From: Actinomycetes bacterium
Lineage (GTDB): Bacteria; Actinomycetota; Acidimicrobiia; Acidimicrobiales; Palsa-688
Direction of reading: 5' to 3'
NCBI GenBank assembly: GCA_021808665.1
Contig: JAKBBA010000016.1
Span: 9,080-73,079, forward strand
Length of the DNA: 64,000 nucleotides
Below are positions 7,801-16,158 of the stretch, in pieces. Positions within the stretch are counted from its first letter, which is position 1. Every line of letters starts with the position of its first letter. The translations under genes and the position numbers were made by a program. The notes under the pieces were generated by a model that was not told where the DNA came from, ran no database searches, and saw only the letters and a program-made list of their open reading frames with translations.

Positions 7801-9750
7801 TCATACCGCCCGTGATGCGGCGACCACCACAGGAACCAGCATGCAGCGGCAGCCTACGTGGGCGGGAGGATGCAGCTGACCGGTCGGGAACTCCTCCGGC
7901 TTGGATAGGACTCCCGCCAGAGCGTCGTCGTCACAGTCTGGACATGCGCCATCCAAGTCGTCCACCAACCAGCGCAATCCCTCGCCGGGTGGGGTCAAGG
8001 TCCAGGTACCCCGGGCAAAGGCCGCGCAAAGGGCATCTCCCACCAGCCGTTCGATGCGCTGAGATTTCCACTCCCGGTACGCCGAGCCGATAGCTTCGAC
8101 GAGGCCGTCACGTTCGTCGGGGTTTCCTTCTCCGCCCAGAACCGACTCCGCCTCGATCGCCTGCTCGAGGCGTCTTCGCAGCGCTCGGACGAGACTTGCA
8201 GCGCACGCGTCAGCGAGGTCTTCGACGTCCACGAGGGCAGAGCCAGCCTGGCCGTCGGGTTCGGGCAGTCCGAAGCTTTGCGACGCGAACGCAGCGCCCC
8301 TGCTACCTGCTTCGACCAAAGCTGGGTCGACCATCGCCCGGTACCGCCTCAGCTGAGCCTGCTCCCGCCCCAAGAGTCGCTCTACGCTCAGGTTCCCGCT
8401 GAGGATCCGTAGCTTGTCGAGCAGGTCATTCTGCTCGTCTTGAAGCGACCGCTTGAGAGCACGCGTCAGCTGCTGCTCCAACTCCCCTATCGCCGACTCT
8501 CGCCGCTCCAGCAGCCCCTCTTCCTCGTCGGTCAGCCCTCCTTCGATGTCTGTGGACTCGGCTACAGCTACGGTGGCGTCGTCGACGGAAACCTGATGGG
8601 AGGCGTCGACAGGCCCGCCTTGATCGTCGCCGGGTGCCGCTGACGGTATACGAAGGTCTACTGCGGCTTGTGTGCCTTGTCGGTCATCGTCACTGTCTTG
8701 CCTGTTGGCTCTTATCCGGGCGAAAAGCTCGTCCACCGCGCTAAGCGGACGTTCCGATCCCCCCGCTTCTAAGGCCTCCGGCTCGGTCGAGTCCGCAGGG
8801 ACGTCGACGTCCCCTCGACCGTGGACAACTCCCCCGTCGTCGACAACTCCGCCGTCTATGTTCCCGGATACCCCGTCACTAGGATCGGGTTCGACCGTGG
8901 AATCGTCAGCTTCGAGCTCTCTGCGGTCATCGCCGAGCACCTCCGAAGAAGAGCGCATCCGACGTCCAACCGCGTCTGCCGCCGCCCGGGCCTCCGAGTC
9001 GGCCCTTGCGAGCTCGGACTGAACTTCGTCTAGAGTCCGGCGCACCAACGCATAGCTCTCGATCAGCCGCTCCCGGCCGGCACGGAGTTGCTCTATCTGG
9101 ACTGAGGCGACTCGGCGGCGGCGGGCGAGATCGTCGAGGATCCGGTCACGAGTCGCATTGGCCGCCTCGACGGTCATCTCGCTATCTTGCTGAGCCTTGG
9201 CGGCTAGCGCAGCCGCCTCGGCCCGAGCGTTATCTATCGAGGCTGCTGCTTGGGCTTCGGCGTCTGCGATCAACCTGGCGGCGGCCTGCTGGGAGTCGAT
9301 CGTCTCCTGTTCTGCAAGCGCTTTGGCCTCAGCGAGCATACGCTCCGCATCCTGACCGGCTTTGGCGATCAGGCTGTCAGCCTCGGCTTTCGCCTGCGCA
9401 GCGAGTCGCTCCGATTCCGCTTGCGCGGCAGCCAAACGCTCCTGGGCGTCAGCTGCGGCTTTAGCCCGAAGGTCGCTAGCCGCTGCCCGCGCGCTTCGCA
9501 GCACGCTGGCCGTCTCGTCTCCCACGGCGTCGATGAGAGCTTCCTCGTCTAGCACAGGCGGGCGTGCGGCCCGCTCCTCGGCAGAGCGCCAAGCCGACTC
9601 GAGGTGCTCGGCCCTTTCGCGCCAGGCCTTTACGTCAGCGGCGACTCGGGCCAGGAAGGCCCGTACTTCTCCGGGATCCAAGCCTCGAAAAGCAGACGTG
9701 AAGGACTGGGCCTGGATCAACTCGGGCGTCAAAGAAGGATCAGGTCCCAT
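7801..9750 (-). CDS. DivIVA-domain coiled-coil protein with phage Mu F-like C-terminus
   Basis: The protein has 649 residues. Residues 1-60 look like a DivIVA/GpsB N-terminal domain (F-x-x-A-F-R-G-L-D-P-G-E-V-R-A-F-L). Residues 60-270 are an Ala/Glu/Arg-rich coiled coil, 270-420 are acidic and disordered, and 420-600 are helical again. The last 50 residues carry CPDC (603-606), H-P-P-A-H (627-631) and CRC (634-636), resembling the C-terminal signature of phage Mu gpF-like head morphogenesis domains and able to form a zinc site. DivIVA proteins mark curved membrane and organise growth sites. The function of this combination is unknown. It lies 22 bases upstream of the UPF0182 gene and 48 bases downstream of the YlbL-like gene. 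Confidence 0.75.
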   Translation of the reverse strand: MGPDPSLTPELIQAQSFTSAFRGLDPGEVRAFLARVAADVKAWRERAEHLESAWRSAEERAARPPVLDEEALIDAVGDETASVLRSARAAASDLRAKAAADAQERLAAAQAESERLAAQAKAEADSLIAKAGQDAERMLAEAKALAEQETIDSQQAAARLIADAEAQAAASIDNARAEAAALAAKAQQDSEMTVEAANATRDRILDDLARRRRVASVQIEQLRAGRERLIESYALVRRTLDEVQSELARADSEARAAADAVGRRMRSSSEVLGDDRRELEADDSTVEPDPSDGVSGNIDGGVVDDGGVVHGRGDVDVPADSTEPEALEAGGSERPLSAVDELFARIRANRQDSDDDRQGTQAAVDLRIPSAAPGDDQGGPVDASHQVSVDDATVAVAESTDIEGGLTDEEEGLLERRESAIGELEQQLTRALKRSLQDEQNDLLDKLRILSGNLSVERLLGREQAQLRRYRAMVDPALVEAGSRGAAFASQSFGLPEPDGQAGSALVDVEDLADACAASLVRALRRRLEQAIEAESVLGGEGNPDERDGLVEAIGSAYREWKSQRIERLVGDALCAAFARGTWTLTPPGEGLRWLVDDLDGACPDCDDDALAGVLSKPEEFPTGQLHPPAHVGCRCMLVPVVVAASRAV

Positions 9751-9798
9751 GCGTGTAGAGATTACGACCCGCTACCGCCCGGGTGGGCGATGGTCGCA

Positions 9799-11067
9799 TC
9801 AGGCCTTAGCGAGGACCGACTTGGGGATGGACCCTCCAAGGGCTTTAAGATCGTCAAGCGCCTGCGAGAGCGTCGAGACTGCGTACACTTTCATGCCTTT
9901 CGCCTCGCTTTTGGCAGCTGCGAGCTCCTGTACCGGCACGAAGAAATACTGTGCTCCGGCTTTGCGCACCGCGACAGTCTTTTGAGCCACTCCCCCTACG
10001 TCTCCTACCGCACCGCCGAGGCTTATGGTCCCCGTCGCTGCTATTCGCCTGCCCCCCGTCAGCTGCCCGTGGGTGAGCGAGTCGAGAAGCCCCAGGGTCA
10101 GGGCTAGACCGGCGGAAGGGCCGCCTATCGCCCCGACGTCTATCGACACCGGGAACGGGTAGGAGAAGCTCGCATCTGTCTGGGTAGCGACGCCGAGGAA
10201 CGCTTTGTGGGGGTCGGCCGGTGTGGAGCCATTAGAGGGAACCGACGCAAGCTTTGCGCGCAGATCCACGAGTCGGGTGGACCCGTTAGAAGACGTTCGG
10301 GAGACGGTGAGGCTGGCCGGCGAACCCGGCGCCAAGCCGGCGATCGCGGCCGCCAGCGCGGCGCTCGTCGGAGTCGGTCGTCCGTCTACCTTGGTGATGA
10401 CGTCGTTGCATTCCACGCCTGCAGCCGCCGCTGCAGTTCCCGGGACCACTTCGACCACTTGGGCCCCAAGATCGGTCTCCGCAACCTTATATCCGAGGGC
10501 TCGCAAGGCTACGACCGAGGCCGCCGACTGAGCACCTTGCATCTGCTGTGTCTGCTGGCATCCCAGCTGGGAGGCCGGGGACCCCCCGAGGATCGCCTGC
10601 TTGGGATAGAGGACCGTTGCGTCGTCCAACGAGTGCAGCAGTCCAAGCTTCGCCAGCGCGAACTCCCACGGAGTCGCCGGGCCCTCAAGTACGTCGACCA
10701 TCATTATCGAGCCGTCGACAGGCGCCGACTTGGACACCGGAATGACGATCCGGACACAGGGACGACCCCCCGGCAACGCCCAGTTCCCGCCGCCCACCGA
10801 CTTGCAGTCAGGTGATGCCGACACAGTCGGCGCGGTCCCCGGGGAGATGGCGTAATACTCGCCCGCTCCGTGCAGGACGTAGACACCGAAAGCTACTATG
10901 ACCGCTACTGCGACGCCTACGCCAACAGTGGTGGACCGGCGACCTCGGCGGATGCGCCTGCGCTTGGTGTCGTAGTGCTGTAGGGTAACTGAATTGGTGG
11001 TCAAGTTTGTTTTCTCCGTACGGGCCTTAACGGCGTACCGTCGCTTCACGTCGGACCAGCCTGCCAC
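9799..11067 (-). CDS. YlbL-like membrane PDZ/Lon-type protease
   Basis: The 422-residue protein has a basic cytoplasmic N-terminus, one membrane helix at about residues 46-64, a PDZ domain at about 185-260 and an S16 (Lon) proteolytic domain from about 285. The catalytic Ser318 lies in G-G-P-S-A-G-L-A and Lys363 in G-G-V-A-Q-K-T, so the Ser-Lys dyad is intact. The family includes B. subtilis YlbL and mycobacterial Rv3194c. The active site should face outside the membrane. The GTG at 11067 gives a long basic N-terminus; the exact start is uncertain. It is divergent from the small membrane protein gene, 30 bases away. Confidence 0.9.
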   Translation of the reverse strand: MAGWSDVKRRYAVKARTEKTNLTTNSVTLQHYDTKRRRIRRGRRSTTVGVGVAVAVIVAFGVYVLHGAGEYYAISPGTAPTVSASPDCKSVGGGNWALPGGRPCVRIVIPVSKSAPVDGSIMMVDVLEGPATPWEFALAKLGLLHSLDDATVLYPKQAILGGSPASQLGCQQTQQMQGAQSAASVVALRALGYKVAETDLGAQVVEVVPGTAAAAAGVECNDVITKVDGRPTPTSAALAAAIAGLAPGSPASLTVSRTSSNGSTRLVDLRAKLASVPSNGSTPADPHKAFLGVATQTDASFSYPFPVSIDVGAIGGPSAGLALTLGLLDSLTHGQLTGGRRIAATGTISLGGAVGDVGGVAQKTVAVRKAGAQYFFVPVQELAAAKSEAKGMKVYAVSTLSQALDDLKALGGSIPKSVLAKA

Positions 11068-11085
11068 GCCGAGCCGCCAAGTTTG

Positions 11086-11091
11086 TATGCA
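11086..11091 (+). promoter_or_regulatory. -10-like box of a leaderless gene
   Basis: TATGCA ends six bases before the ATG at 11098, and no Shine-Dalgarno is present. This is consistent with a leaderless transcript. Confidence 0.45.
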
Positions 11092-11097
11092 CTCGCT

Positions 11098-11259
11098 ATG
11101 ACACGACCGAGTCCCACCGTTCGCAGGGTGTTGAGAGCGATCGAATCGGCGACGGTCCTGATCTTTATTGTCGCCCTTCTCGGCGTGCTCCTAGCCGGAG
11201 CCTTGGGCGGGGCCGTCTACGGGTTGTCGAAGTTGCTGCATCACCTTGCTTCCCAGTGA
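11098..11259 (+). CDS. Small single-span membrane protein (53 aa)
   Basis: The ATG at 11098 opens a 53-codon frame ending in TGA at 11257. The product has a basic N-terminus (R-R-V-L-R-A), a 25-residue hydrophobic Leu/Val/Ala/Gly helix (about residues 19-42) and a short tail ending H-H-L-A-S-Q. Support for it being real comes from the leaderless-type promoter box six bases upstream and from translational coupling: its stop overlaps the GTG start of the HEAT-repeat gene (GTGA). I do not recognise a family. It probably recruits or anchors the HEAT protein at the membrane, but that is inference from the overlap. Confidence 0.65.
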   Translation: MTRPSPTVRRVLRAIESATVLIFIVALLGVLLAGALGGAVYGLSKLLHHLASQ

Positions 11260-12017
11260 CAGCACCTCGTACGCCTAGCTTTGCAGCGGTCCGAGCTACC
11301 GCAGACGGACCTTCGAGCTCGACGATACTGCGTAGGCGCATCGCCTCCGTCGCAGGCCATATCGAAGACGAGCAAGCCGCTCGACGGGCTTTCGACGACC
11401 CTGAGGCTCCGGTACGCGCCAGCGGGCTTGTGGCCCTGATCCGCATGAAGAGACTCACCAAGCTTGACTTCCACACAGCCCTGGCCGACGAGTCACCTCT
11501 GCTTCGAAGTCGACTCTGCGAGACAGCCGGGTTGATCTCCGCCGCTGAACCGCAACCTGCCACCACTAGGCACGACCGCGTGCCACCTAGCCAAGAGGAT
11601 GTCCTCGCCGGTCTGAGTCGCCTGCTAGATGACCCGGTTCCCGCTGTAGTAGAGGCAGCTTGTTTCGGGATCGGCGAGGCCACCACCGCATCGTCGGGGG
11701 ACGATGCCGAGCCCGCCACGGACGAGTTGGTCTCGAAACTCTCTCAAATATCTCGTAATCATCCAGATCTCCTCTGCAGGGAGTCTGCCGTCGCCGCCCT
11801 CGGTTCCATCGGCGCTCCCGATGGGCTGAGCGCCGTGATCGAGGCTATGGGAGGCAAGCCCGCCCTACGACGCCGAGCGATCGTCGCCTTGGCCGCTTTC
11901 GACCACGCCGAAGCCTCCGCCGCTGTCGAGCGCGCCCTTTCAGACAGGGACTGGCAAGTCCGCCAGGCCGCCGAGGACCTCTGTGATAGCCCTCGGGACA
12001 GCCCGGCACCAAGTTGA
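11256..12017 (+). CDS. HEAT-repeat protein
   Basis: The 253-residue protein has repeated helical pairs of HEAT type: A-F-D-D-P-E-A-P-V-R-A-S-G-L-V-A-L near residue 45, L-L-D-D-P-V-P-A-V-V-E-A-A-C-F-G-I near 125, C-R-E-S-A-V-A-A-L-G-S-I near 178 and A-L-S-D-R-D-W-Q-V-R-Q-A-A-E-D-L near 230. HEAT arrays act as protein-binding scaffolds; no catalytic motif is present. The GTG start overlaps the stop of the 53-residue membrane protein by three bases, so the two are coupled. The partner is unknown. Confidence 0.78.
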   Translation: MTAPRTPSFAAVRATADGPSSSTILRRRIASVAGHIEDEQAARRAFDDPEAPVRASGLVALIRMKRLTKLDFHTALADESPLLRSRLCETAGLISAAEPQPATTRHDRVPPSQEDVLAGLSRLLDDPVPAVVEAACFGIGEATTASSGDDAEPATDELVSKLSQISRNHPDLLCRESAVAALGSIGAPDGLSAVIEAMGGKPALRRRAIVALAAFDHAEASAAVERALSDRDWQVRQAAEDLCDSPRDSPAPS

Positions 12018-12087
12018 GAGCGCACCAGTTCCCAAGCATTTCACCTGAGGTTCTCCTTCCATTCACCTCCTGTCGCTTCGATCCCGC

Positions 12088-12093
12088 TAGACC
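12088..12093 (+). promoter_or_regulatory. -10-like box of a leaderless gene
   Basis: TAGACC lies seven bases before the GTG at 12101. The stretch between has GTAGGAT, which is not a convincing Shine-Dalgarno at this distance. Confidence 0.35.
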
Positions 12094-12100
12094 GTAGGAT

Positions 12101-12880
12101 GTGGAAACGAAACTGAGCAGCCAAGCCACGACAGCGGGGAATCGCTCGTTGCGACTTGAAGGAGCCGTCAACTTCAGGGATCTCGGCGGCCTCGCAACGC
12201 GCGACGGGCGCGTAACGGCAAGAGGGATCCTCTTCAGGGGCGACAGTCCCCGCTACCTGACCGAGCGGGACACGGACACCTTCGAACGGATCGGCCTTCG
12301 GACGGTAATAGACTTGCGCTCGGAGACCGAACGCGGCCGGGATTCTTCGCGTCCCTTGGCTTCGTGCGTCCCGCTGATGCTGCACATCCCGATGCAGTAC
12401 GCCCCCGACTCGGACGACTCCGGTACCTACGTGGTGCCAGAGGGGGTCTCGTCTCTGGAGGATTTATACGTCGCCTACCTGCGCCACAGCGGGCAAGCTA
12501 TCGCTAGGACCTTCTCAGTGCTCGCCGACCCCAAGACGATGCCGGCCCTGATCCACTGCGCCGCCGGAAAGGACCGCACCGGCCTGATCGCTGCTCTGGT
12601 CCTAAGCAGTGTCGGCGTCGAAGACGACCTGATCGCCGGCGATTACGAGGCGACGTCGATCAACATACCGTCGCTTATAGCCCTACTCGAACAGGCTGAT
12701 CCCATAGCCGGAGATCACCTAAGCCACCTAGACCCCGAGCTGCTACGCGCCGACCGTCGCACGATCCTCTCGACCCTCAACTGGCTGCGATCGACCTACG
12801 GCTCGGTGGACGGCTATCTCAAGTTCTGCGGTGTAGCGAACGATGACGTGGCCGTGCTGAGACACCGCCTCGTGGGCTGA
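12101..12880 (+). CDS. Tyrosine-protein phosphatase (LipA/Y_phosphatase3 type)
   Basis: The 259-residue protein begins with the family opener N-F-R-D-L-G-G-L (about residues 25-32) and R-G-I-L-F-R-G-D-S. It holds V-I-D-L-R-S-E-T-E and the phosphatase P-loop HCAAGKDRTG near residue 153, which fits C-x5-R with cysteine nucleophile and arginine; the Lys/Asp after the glycine matches the dual phosphotyrosine/phosphoinositide type (Listeria LipA, Mycobacterium PtpB). There is no signal peptide. The substrate is not predictable. It stands alone and converges on mreB. Confidence 0.9.
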   Translation: METKLSSQATTAGNRSLRLEGAVNFRDLGGLATRDGRVTARGILFRGDSPRYLTERDTDTFERIGLRTVIDLRSETERGRDSSRPLASCVPLMLHIPMQYAPDSDDSGTYVVPEGVSSLEDLYVAYLRHSGQAIARTFSVLADPKTMPALIHCAAGKDRTGLIAALVLSSVGVEDDLIAGDYEATSINIPSLIALLEQADPIAGDHLSHLDPELLRADRRTILSTLNWLRSTYGSVDGYLKFCGVANDDVAVLRHRLVG

Positions 12881-12914
12881 GCAGGCTCGCACCTCGTTCT
12901 CCGGTGTGACGCCG

Positions 12915-13913
12915 TTAGTTCATGAACAGGTCACGCACTGCCTCGAACTCCTCAAGACATCTTCCCGCACCGAGAACAACGCATTCGAGGGGGGCGTCGA
13001 CGAGGTGCACTGGCAGGGAAGTCTCTGAAGCGATCCGCTTGTCCAACCCTTGGAGCATCCCACCCCCTCCGACCAAGTGGATACCTTGGCTGATCAGATC
13101 CTGGGCGAGCTCCGGCGGCGAGTTGCCGAGACACTTGACGACAGAGTCCACGATCGCCCCGACCTGCTCCTCTATAGCCTCACGGACCTCTTCGGGTGCC
13201 AGTATGACCGTCTTGGGAAGCCCGGACATCAAGTCGCGTCCTCGCACCTCGGCCTTCACCTCGTCGCGCTCTGAAGGCCACGCTGACCCGATAGCCAACT
13301 TGATCTCCTCGGCGGTGCGCTCCCCGACGGCGATCCCGTACTCCCTGCGGACGTAGGCCTGTATAGAAGCATCGATGTCGAAGCTACCCACCCGGATCGC
13401 TTCGAGCGCAACTATCCCTCCGAGCGAGATAACCGCTGTCTCTGTCGTACCTCCCCCGACGTCGACCACCATGTTCCCAAGAGGCTCGTTGATCGGCAAA
13501 CCGGCTCCTATCGCCGCAGCCATCGGCTGCTCGATCAGGTACGCCCCGTTGGCCCCCGCCCCACGAGCAGCCTCTTGAACGGCTCTCCTCTCGACCTCGG
13601 TGATCGCCGAGGGTACGCAGATGATGACCTTCGGCCTGTTGAAGCGGGACACTCCGGTCCGTTGCAGGAGAAGCCTGATCATCCGTTGGGTTATGTCGAA
13701 GTCTGTTATAGCCCCCTTTCGTAGGGGCCTGACGGCGACGATGTAGCCGGGTGTGCGCCCTATCATCTGCCAGGCTTCGTGGCCCATCGCCAGAACCTCT
13801 TGGTTGCGGGAGTTCAAGGCGATGACGGTCGGCTCGTTGAGCACGATTCCTCTGCCGCGCGTGTAGACGAGGGTATTGGCGGTCCCTAGGTCTATCGCAA
13901 GGTCCCTAGCCAC
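12915..13913 (-). CDS. mreB: MreB/Mrl-type actin-like protein (orphan copy)
   Basis: This actin-fold ATPase polymerises under the membrane and guides wall synthesis. It opens with the phosphate-1 motif [12 protein letters not shown], followed by [19 protein letters not shown] and V-D-V-G-G-G-T-T-E. I place the start at the GTG of 13911-13913: it gives the family-typical M-A-R-D-L-A-I-D N-terminus and has a near-perfect Shine-Dalgarno (AAGGTGGTGA) five bases upstream. An ATG at 13967 would add 18 unusual residues and has no ribosome site. With the GTG start it overlaps the upstream TM-protein gene by eight bases. It is a second MreB, distinct from the one at 57355-58395. Confidence 0.93.
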   Translation of the reverse strand: MARDLAIDLGTANTLVYTRGRGIVLNEPTVIALNSRNQEVLAMGHEAWQMIGRTPGYIVAVRPLRKGAITDFDITQRMIRLLLQRTGVSRFNRPKVIICVPSAITEVERRAVQEAARGAGANGAYLIEQPMAAAIGAGLPINEPLGNMVVDVGGGTTETAVISLGGIVALEAIRVGSFDIDASIQAYVRREYGIAVGERTAEEIKLAIGSAWPSERDEVKAEVRGRDLMSGLPKTVILAPEEVREAIEEQVGAIVDSVVKCLGNSPPELAQDLISQGIHLVGGGGMLQGLDKRIASETSLPVHLVDAPLECVVLGAGRCLEEFEAVRDLFMN

Positions 13914-14208
13914 CTGGCTCACCACCTTCGTCGTCGTCAGCGTCGGCCTCTCCTGCAAGGCGGACATTAGCGCTGCGCGGCGCTACAGGCCGCACCTTGA
14001 AGTGGTCGCCACGTTCTCGTACCGCAACGACGGCCCCCTTGTCAGGGGCCAGGGCACTTAGACCCTTCTGGAACGAAGCCATCTTGGCGTCGACGGAGGT
14101 CGGTTCCCTGTGACGCCACCACACCACCAGGATACCCAGCACAGCCAGAACCACGGCCCCGACGAGGTAGACGACATTGGAGAGGACGTTCGAAGACGTC
14201 GCTAGCAC
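13906..14208 (-). CDS. Small membrane protein between moaE and mreB
   Basis: The 100-residue protein has one N-terminal hydrophobic helix (about residues 10-30, ending W-W-R-H-R-E), then a soluble part with D-K-G-A-V-V-A-V-R-E-R-G-D-H-F-K-V-R-P and an acidic tail. The GTG start at 14208 overlaps the moaE stop, and its own stop overlaps the GTG of mreB, so the three genes are translationally coupled. I do not recognise a family. The coupling suggests a membrane partner of this MreB copy, but that is an inference from position. Confidence 0.7.
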   Translation of the reverse strand: MLATSSNVLSNVVYLVGAVVLAVLGILVVWWRHREPTSVDAKMASFQKGLSALAPDKGAVVAVRERGDHFKVRPVAPRSANVRLAGEADADDDEGGEPGG

Positions 14209-14684
14209 TGGCGGATCTCTGCGACGTCATGGGCGTCCAAGCCCCAGTCCTCGCCGCCTTCCCACGTCTCTCGCTTCCATATCGGAACGGTCCGCTTCAG
14301 CGTGTCGATGCAAAAGCGAGCGGCTTCGAAAGCGTCGCCTCTGTGGGGCGCCGAAACAGCGACGATCACAGAGCACTCTTCGAGATCCAATGGCCCAGTC
14401 CGATGCCAGATCACGATACGGCCGAGGCCGTCGTGACGCTTCTTGGCCTCTTCGGCGATTAGCACAAAGCGAGGAACCACCTGGGACTCATACGCCTCGT
14501 ATTCTAGCCGGCTGACACCCGGACGTCCCTCGGCATGGTCGCGTACTGTTCCGCCGAACACGACGATAGCCCCGCAGTCGGGGCGCCGAACCCAGGCCCA
14601 AGCGCGCTCGACGGGAAGCTCGGCTGTCGTCAAGGCCGGCCACACATCCCCGTCGTGGCGGGGTGGAATCTCCAATGTGTCCAC
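14202..14684 (-). CDS. moaE: Molybdopterin synthase catalytic subunit MoaE
   Basis: MoaE pairs with MoaD to convert precursor Z (cyclic pyranopterin monophosphate) to molybdopterin. The 160 residues carry the family's G-A-I-V-V-F-G-G-T-V-R-D-H, L-E-Y-E-A-Y-E, H-R-T-G-x-L, A-P-H-R-G-D-A-F-E-A and K-R-T-V-P-I-W-K-R-E motifs, the last holding the conserved lysines of the active site. The start is GTG. No moaD or other molybdenum-cofactor gene is in the window. It heads a coupled run with a small TM protein and mreB. Confidence 0.95.
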   Translation of the reverse strand: MDTLEIPPRHDGDVWPALTTAELPVERAWAWVRRPDCGAIVVFGGTVRDHAEGRPGVSRLEYEAYESQVVPRFVLIAEEAKKRHDGLGRIVIWHRTGPLDLEECSVIVAVSAPHRGDAFEAARFCIDTLKRTVPIWKRETWEGGEDWGLDAHDVAEIRQC

Positions 14685-14821
14685 CCGACCATGCTACGAC
14701 GCCGAACGCCCCCCTGCCGGACGGATGCCACGATCTCTTTAAAGCTCCTTCAGGGTGACGGGCACAACCCGAGTGTGGAGGGGGTCGGCGGACCCGATGC
14801 CACCTGAGCGCAGCGGATAGT

Positions 14822-14827
14822 TAGGCT
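14822..14827 (+). promoter_or_regulatory. -10-like box near the HtrA-like gene
   Basis: TAGGCT lies eight bases before the GTG at 14836 in the divergent moaE/HtrA-like gap; no Shine-Dalgarno is seen. Confidence 0.35.
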
Positions 14828-14835
14828 CACGTCCC

Positions 14836-16158
14836 GTGGGATCGCCATCCGACAATCTGGAACCCGAACCGGAGTTCGACGACGGCGACATGTCAGGGTT
14901 TTCATTCGACGACGTCCCACCGCAGCGCGCCTGGCTGTCGCCCGACGACCGCCTGTGGCGTCACCCTTCCGAGTGGTGGGAATCTGGCAGTAATGTCTCA
15001 CCCGTCGCCCAAGTATGCCCGCCGACCCGACTCAGACAGGGCAGTACCGAGTGGGGACGTTTCTTGGTCACCGGTGTCGTGGCCGGGTTGGTAGCGGCCC
15101 TCGTCGTGTCCGGCCTCGCCACAGCGGAAGGGTGGTGGACAGGCCGGACCGTCGTCCGGCAAGGGGCTACGACGGCGACGTCGATCGTGTCGCTGTCGGC
15201 GCAGGCGAACTCAGCTGGTCAGCCGGCCACGCCGAACTGGACTGCCGTCGATGACGAGACCATCCCGTCTGTAGTGGCCATAACAGTCTCGGGAGCAGGA
15301 GGCCCCCAGCAGGGAAGTGGCGTGGTACTGGCGAGTTCGGGCGGTCGATCGTACCTCGCGACGGACCTTGCCCTGTTCACCCCGGGAGAGCAGGCCGGCT
15401 ATATCGGAAAGATCAGCCTGACGACCATGACTGGCCAGAGCATTCCTGCCCGCCTCGTCGGAGAGGACTCCGACCAAGGGGTGGCAGTCGTGAGCTTCAG
15501 CAGCGTCGGCGGGGTAGCTCCTGCACTGACCGGAAGCGTCGCTGACATCCAAGAGGCCTCAACGCTTCTCGCCGTCGGCGCCCGAGGTTCGTCGGCCGTC
15601 AGCCTGGGTGTAGTGAGCAGTACCGACCGGGTGGTTAACACGACCGACGGAGACTCGATGTACGACCTCGTGGAGGTCTCCACCCCGCCGACGGCTCCAG
15701 CTGGACGCGGAAGTCCTCTCGTAAATCAGTACGGCCAGGTGGTGGCTGTAACAGTGTCGGTAGCAGCTACCTCCCCCGGTGACCAGCAGGCCACGTTCGC
15801 CGTTCCGATCGACACTGCAACGCTAGTGACCCGCGAGGTCCTCGCAGGAGAGAAGATCCAAGAGCCGTGGACAGGCGCCACAGACCTGGCTGGCGTTCCC
15901 CTACAAGCGGCCTCTCAAGTCGAGGTGAACGGAGGGGTGCGGGTCGGGGAGGTGCTTCCCTACAGCCCGGCGCAGAAGGTGGGGATGCAGCCCGGAGACG
16001 TTATTTTGAGCTTCGACGGAACGGCGGTAACGTCGGCTGGTCAGGTTCTTGCGGACGTCTGCGCGCTCCCGCCGGGGACGTCGGTGCCTATCACGCTCGT
16101 GCGCAACGGCCAAACCGTACATATGACCATCACCGTGGCGGTCCAGCCTCAGCACTGA
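14836..16158 (+). CDS. HtrA-like membrane protein lacking the catalytic triad, with PDZ domain
   Basis: The layout is that of membrane HtrA proteases: cytoplasmic N-terminus with D-D-R-L-W-R-H-P-S-E (about 37-46), membrane helix at about 75-96, trypsin-like domain 140-335 and PDZ domain 365-436. The fold's landmarks are kept (G-S-G-V-V-L at 160-165; P-L-V-N at 294-297). However, the His position (around 173-181) reads Y-L-A-T-D-L-A-L, the Asp-Leu-Ala-Val position reads Q-G-V-A-V (214-218), and the G-N-S-G-G site reads G-R-G-S (290-293). All three catalytic residues appear to be replaced, so this is a likely pseudoprotease, perhaps a PDZ-based sensor or scaffold. Confidence 0.8.
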   Translation: MGSPSDNLEPEPEFDDGDMSGFSFDDVPPQRAWLSPDDRLWRHPSEWWESGSNVSPVAQVCPPTRLRQGSTEWGRFLVTGVVAGLVAALVVSGLATAEGWWTGRTVVRQGATTATSIVSLSAQANSAGQPATPNWTAVDDETIPSVVAITVSGAGGPQQGSGVVLASSGGRSYLATDLALFTPGEQAGYIGKISLTTMTGQSIPARLVGEDSDQGVAVVSFSSVGGVAPALTGSVADIQEASTLLAVGARGSSAVSLGVVSSTDRVVNTTDGDSMYDLVEVSTPPTAPAGRGSPLVNQYGQVVAVTVSVAATSPGDQQATFAVPIDTATLVTREVLAGEKIQEPWTGATDLAGVPLQAASQVEVNGGVRVGEVLPYSPAQKVGMQPGDVILSFDGTAVTSAGQVLADVCALPPGTSVPITLVRNGQTVHMTITVAVQPQH

